A stretch of 5,087 nt of DNA from Oscillospiraceae bacterium (GTDB lineage Bacteria; Bacillota_A; Clostridia; Oscillospirales; Ruminococcaceae), in NCBI GenBank assembly GCA_017414145.1, contig JAFPQL010000263.1:1-5087 (forward strand), in the 5' to 3' direction. The notes beneath the pieces were generated by a model. The model saw only the letters and a list, made by a program, of their open reading frames with translations, searched no databases and was not told where the DNA came from. Positions 1-5,087 of the stretch are shown in pieces. The translations under genes were made by a program, and so were the position numbers. Within the stretch, counting starts at the first letter, position 1, and each line of letters begins with the position of its first letter.

Positions 1-121
1 CCATCAGCGAAACGAATTCGCCCTTTTCGATCTCAATGGAAACGCCGTCCAGCACCTGCTGAAACGCATCGCCCTTGCCGAATGATTTTCTGACATCCTG
101 TGTTCTGATGATGGATTCCAT
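1..121 (-). CDS. ABC transporter ATP-binding protein, LolD/MacB-like (N-terminal fragment)
   Basis: Only the first 40 codons are in the window; the gene runs off the left edge. The translation begins MESIIRTQDVRKSF and ends EKGEFVSLM, which fits the N-terminal beta-strands of ABC ATPases of the LolD/MacB/FtsE class, where a phrase like 'GEFVSLMG' directly precedes the Walker A loop (GPSGSGKST). Walker A, the signature motif and Walker B therefore lie outside and cannot be checked. The ATG at 121-119 is chosen because AAGGAG lies 8 bases upstream. By family knowledge it would be the cytoplasmic ATPase that powers an FtsX-type permease, and the obvious partner is the permease encoded at 2858-5087. 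It starts 37 bases after the stop of the secreted hydrolase gene, with no terminator between them, so it is probably the distal gene of the same operon. The ABC ATPase call is fairly firm; the subfamily is inferred from the context. Confidence 0.85.
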   Translation of the reverse strand, partial: MESIIRTQDVRKSFGKGDAFQQVLDGVSIEIEKGEFVSLM

Positions 122-158
122 GTACCGTGCTCCTTCATGATAGAGTGATGATGCGGCT
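122..158 (-). other. Intergenic gap between hydrolase stop and ATPase start
   Basis: These 37 bases hold the ATPase ribosome binding site and nothing else I can support. There is no stem-loop followed by a T-run on the minus strand and no convincing -35/-10 pair, which favours read-through from the hydrolase gene into the ATPase gene. Confidence 0.6.
130..135 (-). promoter_or_regulatory. Ribosome binding site of the ABC ATPase gene
   Basis: On the minus strand this reads AAGGAG, 8 bases before the ATG at 121-119. It fixes the start of the ATPase gene. A second ATG at 138-136 overlaps the site but is in another reading frame. Confidence 0.8.
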
Positions 159-2843
159 TCAGCCGAGCGTCAGCCCGGAGCCGCCCGCCAGATACCGGCG
201 CAGGACAACGACGTCCTTGAGATCGAACATGCCGTCTCTTGTGACATCCGCGTTCTGCTTATCCGCCTGATCCGGCCAGCCGCCCGCTAAAAATCTGCGC
301 ATCACGACGACGTCCTTCAGATCGACGGAGCTGTCCTTGTTGGCGTCGCCCCGCCGGATGCCGGAAGGCTCCGTTGCGGCGAATATGCTGTAGCAGACAT
401 CCACATGCACGGGTCCGGAGATGCCGGGGACTTCGCCGCAGTTGCTGTACTGCCAGACCGTGCAGCGGTCTGCGTAGTTGTAATAATCCGGGTCTGCCGC
501 CCTGTCCGGGAGCGGCCTTGCTTCCAGCCAGATCTCATTGCCGTCGGCGCGCAGGGCGTCCGCATCGAGATAATTGGCAAACCAGTTGAGGCTTGCGTAA
601 ACGCCCGGCTGATAGCCCGCCTTGCGCAGCAGACTGCAACCGTATTTTGCAAGTGCGGTCAGCTTTTCTTTGCCGAGATCCTTCTGACGGTAGGACTGCC
701 CGAAGCTGAGATAGACCGGCAGATCGAACTGCTTGCCGGAGAGCGTTTTCAGCAGCGCGTCGATATTCGCCTGCATTTCCGCCTCGCTGTCGGCACAGGT
801 GTAGAAATAGGTGCCGACATACACGCCTGCTGCCTTTGCCGCAGCATAGTTCTTCTCAAACTTCACATCCGCGGCATATTCCGGATCCTCTTTTCCGGTT
901 GCCGCACTGCGGATGACCGCGAACCGGACGCCGCCCTCTGCGGCAGCCTTCCAGTCGATCTGCTCCTGCTCCGCGGAAACGTCGATGCCCTTTTCAAATG
1001 CCGGATGATCGGCAGGTCCCTGCGTTGTTGTGGTGGTAACGGTCGTCGTGAGAACGGCTGTTGTCGTGGTGACGCGGACTGTCGTCGCCGCGGCCGTTGT
1101 TGCAGTCGCCTTTGCCGCGGTCGTCATATTCTGCGCAGTGGTCGCCTTTGCAGTAGTCGCGGCAGCCTTTGCAGAGGTCGTTGTTGTCTTTGCAGAGGTC
1201 GTTGTCGGCTGTGCGGTCGTCGTGACAGGCTGTGTTGTTGTCGTTGTGGTCTTGGCGTTCAGCTTATCCTGAACGGCCTTCACCAGTGCGTTCCGCGTCT
1301 CGGTGTTCAGGACGCCGTTCGCATTCAGATTGTGGTCAAGCTGGAACGCGCGCACAGAAGCCTCGGTCGCGGGGCCGAAGCTGCCGTCCACGCCGTCGCC
1401 GCCTGCGCCGTATCCGCCGCCGTCATATTTGAGCTGCACAAACAGGCAGTACTGGAGCCACATGACGCTCTCGCCGTTCATGCCGCGGGAGACATCCGCA
1501 GTCGGACGCACATACGGCGCGATCGGCAGATCCTTGCCGGTGACCGGTGCAGTCGTAACGGGCGCGGTCGTGACGGGAGCCGTTGTGGTCGTGCTGCTCA
1601 GCGCGATCGCCGCCTTGACGGCCTCGACGAGCGCATTTCTGGTCTGCTCGTTGACGATGCCGTTTTCGGTCAGGGCGTGCGCCTTCTGGAACTGTTTGAC
1701 GGTCGCTTCGGTCGCAGGGCCGAAGCTGCCGTCCACGCCGTAGGTGCCGCCGTCGAATTTGAGCTGCTTATACAGGCAGTACTGCACCCATCTGACGTCA
1801 TCGCCGCTCATGCCGCGCTTGACATCCGCCGTCGGCCGCTTATAGGGCGCGATCGGCATATCGTCCTTGGCTGCTGCTGCGAGCACCTTCTCAACTGCCT
1901 TGACGAGCTCGGTGCGGGTCTGCTGCCCGATGGCACCGTCCACGGTCAGGTTGTGTTCGGTCTGGAATTTGCGCACGGCTGTCTCGGTCGTGCCGCCGAA
2001 GCTGCCGTCCACGCCGTCGCCGTTTGCGCCGTAGCCGCCGCCGTCATAGCCGAGCTGCACGAACAGGCAGTGCTGTACCCATTTGACGCCGTCGCCGCTC
2101 ATGCCGCGCTTGATGACCTCGGTCGGGCGGGGATAGGGCGCGATCGGCAGGTCGTTTGCAGCGGCGATCTGCACGCTGCTGCCGCTGTAGCGCGGCCAGT
2201 AGACTGTTTTTGCGATGTAGCCTCTGTATTCCGATTCGGTCTTGCCGATCTTGTCCTCCGGGCATTTGACGATGCCGAACTGCGTATACACATCGTATCC
2301 GCCGTTCTCGGCGGGATTGCCGTCCTTGTCGTACTGTCCGTGCGGGGTGCTGCGGTAGGCCGGGACCTCGTAATACATGCACCAGTAAGCGGCTGCGTTC
2401 TCTGCGCCGTCCGCGGTATCGGGGACCTCGGTGATCTTCTGCAGCGTGTTCTTATATTTGGTATCGGTCTTGTCCTTCAGCTCATGATCCAGAAAACGGA
2501 GCTGACTGCAGATCTGACCCTCGGTCGAGTTTGCGTCAAAGCCGTTCGTCTGACACCATGCCTGACACCATGCGAGCATCTCCGTGCGCGCCGTGCCCGA
2601 CCACTGGCAAAGGCCGTAGCCGCCTGCGCTGCCGGCATCGGCTGCGGGGTTGAAGCCGGATTCCTTGTCGATGTTCGCCATAATCGCGCAGGCTGCGGCT
2701 TTTTTGTAGCCGAGCGTGCCGGTCAGATAGCTGAACACAAGCTGTTCATTGGTCGCCGCCAGTGCTTCCATAGGCAGATACATTGCCACGGTGAGCAGCA
2801 TCACGAACGCGGTGATAACGCCGCAAATTTTACGTCCTTTCAT
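159..2843 (-). CDS. Secreted modular cell-wall hydrolase: phage-tail-type lysozyme, 3 peptidoglycan-binding repeats, GH25-like domain, dockerin
   Basis: This complete gene encodes 894 residues. Order of parts: signal peptide 1-29; phage-tail-lysozyme-like domain about 31-218 with candidate catalytic Glu61; three peptidoglycan-binding (PG_binding_1-like) repeats at about 231-324, 328-414 and 438-530; Thr-rich linkers at 417-435 and 532-608; GH25 muramidase-like domain about 616-822; dockerin 831-886. The likely role is binding and cutting peptidoglycan glycan strands outside the cell, with the dockerin attaching the protein to a cohesin-bearing scaffold. The GH25 part has lost its Asp-x-Glu motif, so cleavage probably rests on the N-terminal domain. 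The mature chain has 15 cysteines, many for a secreted protein. The ATG at 2843-2841 is chosen because AAGGAG lies 6 bases upstream and a signal peptide follows; the frame stays open further upstream to 3050, but that part overlaps the permease gene and is not protein-like. The gene lies 14 bases after the permease and 37 before the ATPase, so it is probably co-transcribed with both. Confidence 0.93.
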   Translation of the reverse strand: MKGRKICGVITAFVMLLTVAMYLPMEALAATNEQLVFSYLTGTLGYKKAAACAIMANIDKESGFNPAADAGSAGGYGLCQWSGTARTEMLAWCQAWCQTNGFDANSTEGQICSQLRFLDHELKDKTDTKYKNTLQKITEVPDTADGAENAAAYWCMYYEVPAYRSTPHGQYDKDGNPAENGGYDVYTQFGIVKCPEDKIGKTESEYRGYIAKTVYWPRYSGSSVQIAAANDLPIAPYPRPTEVIKRGMSGDGVKWVQHCLFVQLGYDGGGYGANGDGVDGSFGGTTETAVRKFQTEHNLTVDGAIGQQTRTELVKAVEKVLAAAAKDDMPIAPYKRPTADVKRGMSGDDVRWVQYCLYKQLKFDGGTYGVDGSFGPATEATVKQFQKAHALTENGIVNEQTRNALVEAVKAAIALSSTTTTAPVTTAPVTTAPVTGKDLPIAPYVRPTADVSRGMNGESVMWLQYCLFVQLKYDGGGYGAGGDGVDGSFGPATEASVRAFQLDHNLNANGVLNTETRNALVKAVQDKLNAKTTTTTTQPVTTTAQPTTTSAKTTTTSAKAAATTAKATTAQNMTTAAKATATTAAATTVRVTTTTAVLTTTVTTTTTQGPADHPAFEKGIDVSAEQEQIDWKAAAEGGVRFAVIRSAATGKEDPEYAADVKFEKNYAAAKAAGVYVGTYFYTCADSEAEMQANIDALLKTLSGKQFDLPVYLSFGQSYRQKDLGKEKLTALAKYGCSLLRKAGYQPGVYASLNWFANYLDADALRADGNEIWLEARPLPDRAADPDYYNYADRCTVWQYSNCGEVPGISGPVHVDVCYSIFAATEPSGIRRGDANKDSSVDLKDVVVMRRFLAGGWPDQADKQNADVTRDGMFDLKDVVVLRRYLAGGSGLTLG
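186..353 (-). other. C-terminal dockerin domain (two Ca-binding repeats)
   Basis: Residues 831-886. Two F-hand loops: the first, GDANKDSSVDLKD, has Asp/Asn/Asp/Asp/Asp at loop positions 1, 3, 5, 9 and 12; the second, ADVTRDGMFDLKD, has Asp/Thr/Asp/Asp/Asp. Each is followed by a helix VVV-x-RR-x-LAGG. This is the dockerin pattern, which binds a cohesin module on a scaffoldin in a calcium-dependent way. The presumed recognition residues (Leu-Lys at loop positions 10-11 and Arg-Arg at 17-18) are the same in both repeats, which by analogy with type I dockerins would allow dual-mode binding. The partner cohesin is not in the window. Confidence 0.92.
378..998 (-). other. GH25 muramidase-like domain with degenerate active site
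   Basis: Residues about 616-822. GH25 hallmarks are clear: KGIDVS (Asp621), IDW, FAVIRSA, NYAAAKAAGVYVGTYF, LPVYL, GYQPGVYASLNWF, WQYS and a late VDVCY (Asp815). In active members (Streptomyces Cellosyl, Asp9/Asp98/Glu100) LPVYL is followed by Asp-x-Glu; here the residues are Ser713-Phe714-Gly715. The distance from Asp621 to position 713 (92 residues) fits the family spacing, so the alignment is secure without a gap. The fold is probably kept, but normal muramidase catalysis is unlikely. It may act as a glycan-binding module. Confidence 0.88.
1020..1250 (-). repeat. Long Thr/Ala-rich low-complexity linker
   Basis: Residues 532-608, about 77 residues made almost only of Thr, Ala, Lys, Val, Gln, Pro and Ser. 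It joins the peptidoglycan-binding repeats to the GH25-like domain. Within it a 21-base period is visible at 1146-1208. This composition is typical of flexible linkers in cellulosomal and other modular enzymes of Ruminococcus-like bacteria. Confidence 0.85.
1146..1208 (-). repeat. 21-base tandem repeat in the Thr-rich linker
   Basis: Three consecutive 21-base units. Units 1167-1187 and 1188-1208 agree at 19 of 21 positions and encode Thr-Thr-Thr-(Thr)-Ser-Ala-Lys units; unit 1146-1166 is a diverged copy that keeps the CTTTGCAG start. The period is a multiple of three, so copy changes would keep the reading frame. Confidence 0.7.
1254..1532 (-). repeat. Peptidoglycan-binding repeat 3
   Basis: Residues about 438-530. 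Same plan (leader DLPIAPYVRPT, RGMNGESV, WLQYCLFVQL, VDGSFG, FQLDHNL, TETRNAL). It shares with repeat 1 the five-residue insertion (here AGGDG) and the FVQL-x-YDGGGYG string, so repeats 1 and 3 look closer to each other in this part than either does to repeat 2. It is separated from repeat 2 by a short Thr/Pro linker. Confidence 0.87.
1539..1595 (-). repeat. Short Thr/Pro linker with period-5 repeat
   Basis: Residues 417-435 consist of a Thr run followed by three copies of the five-residue unit T-A-P-V-T, encoded by 15-base units. It separates repeats 2 and 3. Linkers of this type are flexible and often O-glycosylated in secreted modular enzymes; glycosylation here is inference. Confidence 0.75.
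1602..1862 (-). repeat. Peptidoglycan-binding repeat 2
   Basis: Residues about 328-414. Same plan as repeat 1 (leader DMPIAPYKRPT, RGMSGDDV, WVQYCL, VDGSFG, FQKAHAL, NEQTRNAL), but shorter because the five residues before VDGSFG are absent. A 23-base block at 1719-1741 encoding GVDGSFG is identical in all three repeats. Confidence 0.87.
1872..2153 (-). repeat. Peptidoglycan-binding repeat 1
   Basis: Residues about 231-324. It opens with a leader DLPIAPYPRPT, then R-G-M-S-G-D, W-V-Q-H-C-L, the loop VDGSFG, and F-Q-x-x-H-x-L before Q-Q-T-R. The core fits PG_binding_1 (three-helix peptidoglycan-binding module: 'V-x-x-LQ', 'VDG-x-FG', 'FQ', 'T-x-x-x-L'). It carries a five-residue ANGDG insertion before VDGSFG that repeat 2 lacks. 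Confidence 0.87.
2190..2753 (-). other. Phage-tail-lysozyme-like catalytic domain
   Basis: Residues about 31-218. The stretch AAACAIMANIDKESGFNP at 49-66, followed by GGYGLCQWSG at 74-83 and a Thr/Arg/Leu-rich helix, matches the pattern of the phage tail lysozyme family (Pfam Phage_lysozyme2): a helix with 'GN-x-x-x-ES-x-FNP', then 'GYGL-x-QW'. By analogy Glu61 is the catalytic acid; it is intact. The family is found in phage tail tips and in secreted hydrolases of Firmicutes, where it cuts the glycan backbone. The segment holds seven cysteines (52, 79, 93, 97, 112, 155, 194). The C-terminal limit is approximate; residues 165-218 may be a family extension or a spacer. Confidence 0.8.
2550..2573 (-). 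repeat. Perfect 12-base tandem duplication
   Basis: Two exact adjacent 12-base copies (CTGACACCATGC on the plus strand) encode Ala-Trp-Cys-Gln twice, residues 91-98 in the lysozyme-like domain. The duplication is in frame and adds one Trp and one Cys. Confidence 0.9.
2757..2843 (-). other. Signal peptide of the modular hydrolase
   Basis: Residues 1-29 show a basic start (MKGRK), a hydrophobic core from about residue 8 to 22, and an A-L-A motif at 27-29 followed by A30-T31. This fits cleavage by signal peptidase I after Ala29. There is no lipobox cysteine at the cleavage point, so the protein should be released or held by its binding modules, not lipid-anchored. Confidence 0.88.
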
Positions 2844-2849
2844 GATTTT

Positions 2850-2855
2850 CTCCTT
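2850..2855 (-). promoter_or_regulatory. Ribosome binding site of the modular hydrolase gene
   Basis: The minus strand reads AAGGAG, then 6 bases (AAAATC), then the ATG at 2843-2841. The site begins only two bases after the permease stop codon at 2860-2858, so ribosomes ending the permease are next to the hydrolase start; translational coupling is plausible. Confidence 0.85.
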
Positions 2856-2857
2856 TT

Positions 2858-5087
2858 TTATTCGTATTTGATCTCGTTCGCAGTATTCATCCGCTTCAGT
2901 CTGCGGATCGGCGTCCGCGCCGTCAGCATGATGATGACCCAGATCACGGCGAGGAAGCCGAGCAACGGCCTGATCCGGATCGTCAGGGTGAGCCCCATGC
3001 CTGCCGTATTGAACACCCTCTGGATCAGCATTGTGACCGGAATGCTGCAAAGCACGGCCAGCAGCACGGCGATCCCGAAGGAGAATCCGTTTTCGAGGAA
3101 GATCAGCCGCGCGATCTGCTTTCTTGTCATGGCAGTGGAGTGCAGCAGCGCGAATTCCTTGCGGCGGGATTCAAAGCCGACAAGCTGATTGCCCGAGATG
3201 CCAATCATGGTGAGGAACAGTGCCGCCGCGATGACCGCATACAGGCCGAGGCGCATCGTGCGGCTGTCTTTCTGACGCTCCGCCGTATATTCGGCGCGGT
3301 CCATGATCTTGACGCTGTCGGTGATCGCGAAATCCGCGGCATCCTTTGCGGTCTCCGGATCGGACGACCGGATCAGGATGCTGACAGGCTTGGTGCCGTA
3401 GAGCATCCGGTACAGCTCCGGGCTGATGACAATGCTGCCGCCGTCGGTAAAGGACTGCGTCGAAGCATAGCCGTTCAGATGAACTTCACGCGTGACCGGC
3501 ACCAGACCGTCGCAGCGGAAGGTCAGCTCCTTCGTATCGCCGGGCTTCATTTTATACCTGTCCGCGATCACGCGGTCCATGAGCACCTCGTCATAGCCGA
3601 GCGTATCCGGCAGATCACCGGCACCCGGCAGCATATCGGTCTGCGGCAGTGCTATGACATGTGCCATGTCCTCCGAGGAGAGTACGAACAGATCGTTCTC
3701 CTGCTCGAATTTGCCGGGCTTGACTGCGTCATAATCGTCATAGATGAACACGGCCTCGTCCACGCCCTTCAGTTCATGGATAAAGTCGAGATCCTTGGCT
3801 TTTTTCTGCGTCTCAAAGTCGGTGATCACAAGGTCAGCGTCGTAGGCCGGGCGGTTTGCCCAGTAGAGCATATCCGCACCGAGCAGGAAGATCGCCGACG
3901 CCGCAATGATCGTCGTGACGATCAGGACGGCATTGCCCATATTCGTTTTCTTGCTGCCGGCCTCCTCGGCGGCGAACTCCGCGACGGGCATTCCGCGCTT
4001 TTCAAAGAACGAGGAGAACTTTGCCGTCACAAAGCGGATGACCGCCTGCACCGAGAATGCCATGCCGACCGTGATCAGCAGCACGGCGGCGATATTGCAG
4101 GCGAGATTCTTCGTCAGGAAGCCGCAGACCAGTCCCGCAGCGATCATGCCCGCACCGAGCACCGTCCGCTTTTTTGAGACCTGATATTCGGTATCGCGGT
4201 TTGCGAAAATGATGTCGCGGATCGGCGTTCTGACCGCGCCGATCACGGCGGAAAGCGGGATGATCATTTCGATCAGCACGGCGCTGAGGATCACCGCCGG
4301 ATAGAGCAGCGGCGAGACCTTTCCGGCCAGCTGATCGGCACTTGCGGTGATGACATCCGAAGTCATCATCATCTTCGACCAGAGCGGCCGGATCAGTGCA
4401 TACAGGCCGCAGCCGGCGGCACTGCCGATCAGGCCGTAGCAGAGGTTTTCCAGCAGCAGGATGCAGGTCGTCTTTCTGCGGGACATGCCGATGCTCCGCA
4501 GCGTGCCGATCACGGACATGCGCTCCTGCACGATCTTTTCGGTGAAGCTTGCGGTCACGAAGATCACGAGCAGGAAAGTCAGCACGAAGATCATGGCACA
4601 GACCGCCGTCACATTGTTGATCGTCTTGTCGAGATCCTTTCCGATGAACAGATCGGTGATATCGCCGTCGGGGTTGTTTTCAAGGAACTGCTCTTTGAAC
4701 GCCCCGCGCTGCGTGTCGTCCGCAACGTCGATCATGGCATCGCCGAAATCGTCCGCGCCGTTGATGCGCGCCGTGACGGCCTTCGGCACGATCATCGTCA
4801 GGCCGCTGCCGCTGTCAAACAGCCCCTTGCCCTTGAACAGGCTGCAGACCGTGACGGTGAATTCCTGCTTGTCGCGGTCGGTCAGCGTGATTTTGTCGCC
4901 GACCTTGTAGCCGTATTTTTCGCTGTAGCGGACGGTGATCGCCGCTTCGTTTTCCTTCAGCGTGACGTTTTCCCCCAGCAGACCGATCTGCTGCGCCTTC
5001 TGCGGATCGTCAAACGACCAGAGCACCACATTCTCGCTGATGACGTAGGTATAGAGCGATTCGTCGCGCTTGTCCTCGCGGCTTGAC
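2858..5087 (-). CDS. FtsX/MacB-type ABC transporter permease (5'-truncated by the window edge)
   Basis: The frame is open from the right edge (first full codon 5086-5084) to TAA at 2860-2858, giving 742 visible residues. Numbered from the edge: an extracytoplasmic MacB-like domain, about 1-155; an FtsX core with membrane segments near 160-180, 209-232 and 259-283, including the cytoplasmic loop QERMSVIGTLRSIGMSRRKT (187-206); three more segments near 309-325, 330-353 and 384-406; a second extracytoplasmic domain, about 407-608; a second FtsX core with segments near 611-632, 664-688 and 703-723, including the loop RRKEFALLHSTAMTRKQI (640-657); and the basic tail PIRRLKRMNTANEIKYE. Nine segments plus one expected upstream make the ten-segment, two-FtsX-domain layout. 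A GTG at 5029 is not the likely start, because similar sequence continues upstream. Such proteins couple ATP hydrolysis to movement of their outer domains, for lipid or peptide export, antibiotic sensing or cell-wall hydrolase control. The substrate here is unknown. Confidence 0.92.
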   Translation of the reverse strand, partial: SSREDKRDESLYTYVISENVVLWSFDDPQKAQQIGLLGENVTLKENEAAITVRYSEKYGYKVGDKITLTDRDKQEFTVTVCSLFKGKGLFDSGSGLTMIVPKAVTARINGADDFGDAMIDVADDTQRGAFKEQFLENNPDGDITDLFIGKDLDKTINNVTAVCAMIFVLTFLLVIFVTASFTEKIVQERMSVIGTLRSIGMSRRKTTCILLLENLCYGLIGSAAGCGLYALIRPLWSKMMMTSDVITASADQLAGKVSPLLYPAVILSAVLIEMIIPLSAVIGAVRTPIRDIIFANRDTEYQVSKKRTVLGAGMIAAGLVCGFLTKNLACNIAAVLLITVGMAFSVQAVIRFVTAKFSSFFEKRGMPVAEFAAEEAGSKKTNMGNAVLIVTTIIAASAIFLLGADMLYWANRPAYDADLVITDFETQKKAKDLDFIHELKGVDEAVFIYDDYDAVKPGKFEQENDLFVLSSEDMAHVIALPQTDMLPGAGDLPDTLGYDEVLMDRVIADRYKMKPGDTKELTFRCDGLVPVTREVHLNGYASTQSFTDGGSIVISPELYRMLYGTKPVSILIRSSDPETAKDAADFAITDSVKIMDRAEYTAERQKDSRTMRLGLYAVIAAALFLTMIGISGNQLVGFESRRKEFALLHSTAMTRKQIARLIFLENGFSFGIAVLLAVLCSIPVTMLIQRVFNTAGMGLTLTIRIRPLLGFLAVIWVIIMLTARTPIRRLKRMNTANEIKYE

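Noticed and set aside
154..165. Small inverted repeat CGGCT-TC-AGCCG at the hydrolase stop, possible terminator
   Set aside because: The stem is only four to five pairs and no T-run follows it on the minus strand, so it does not look like an intrinsic terminator.
1030..1272. Plus-strand frame encoding a Val/Ala-rich hydrophobic small protein
   Set aside because: It is the complement of the Thr/Ala-rich linker codons, which read as Val and Ala on the other strand. The hydrophobic look is an artefact.
1020..1600. Repetitive DNA that could suggest a CRISPR array
   Set aside because: The periods are 15 and 21 bases, in frame, with no unique spacers; the repeats encode Thr-rich protein linkers.
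2844..3050. Upstream extension of the hydrolase frame by 69 codons
   Set aside because: It lies over the C-terminal coding region of the permease in another frame, is rich in His, Asp and Arg, and would bury a good signal peptide. The AAGGAG site and signal peptide both support the ATG at 2843.
405..3188. A 927-codon open frame on the plus strand, antisense to the hydrolase and the permease end
   Set aside because: It mirrors the real genes in GC-rich DNA. Its product is rich in Arg, Cys and Val with no domain pattern, signal or membrane layout I recognise, while the minus-strand frame shows clear domains throughout.
3140..4177. A 345-codon plus-strand open frame inside the permease gene
   Set aside because: It is an antisense shadow: the opposite strand encodes a well-formed FtsX permease with membrane segments, and this product is rich in Arg, Asp and His without recognisable motifs.
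5027..5029. GTG as the start of the permease
   Set aside because: The frame stays open to the window edge, and the 19 upstream codons read as plausible permease sequence (ending YTYVISENV). A first membrane segment expected before the outer domain would be missing with this start.

Overview
The window is compact, GC-rich (by eye in the high fifties to about 60 percent) bacterial DNA with every gene on the minus strand. A C-terminal dockerin, long Thr-rich linkers, a Gram-positive style signal peptide and strong AAGGAG ribosome binding sites point to an anaerobic Clostridia/Ruminococcaceae-type gut or rumen bacterium. This is inference from protein architecture; there is no rRNA or other phylogenetic marker.

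Layout in transcription order, from high to low coordinates: (1) positions 5087-2858, the C-terminal 742 residues of a large FtsX/MacB-type ABC transporter permease whose N-terminus lies off the window; (2) positions 2843-159, a complete 894-residue secreted modular cell-wall protein: signal peptide, phage-tail-lysozyme-like domain, three peptidoglycan-binding repeats, a Thr-rich linker, a GH25 muramidase-like domain and a two-repeat dockerin; (3) positions 121-1, the first 40 residues of an ABC transporter ATPase of the LolD/MacB class, cut just before its Walker A motif. The gaps are 14 and 37 bases, with no terminator or clear promoter in either, so the three genes look like one operon. There is no gene-free stretch above 300 bases.

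The most interesting points are these. The secreted hydrolase gene sits between the permease and the ATPase of what is probably one ABC transporter, recalling the known functional link between FtsEX-type transporters and peptidoglycan hydrolases. The GH25 domain lacks the catalytic Asp-x-Glu motif (it reads Ser-Phe-Gly), so the protein seems to pair one probably active lysozyme domain with one probably inactive one. A dockerin on a cell-wall hydrolase suggests docking onto a cohesin-bearing scaffold. I did not find evidence for a wholly new class of system; the novelty, if any, is in this combination.
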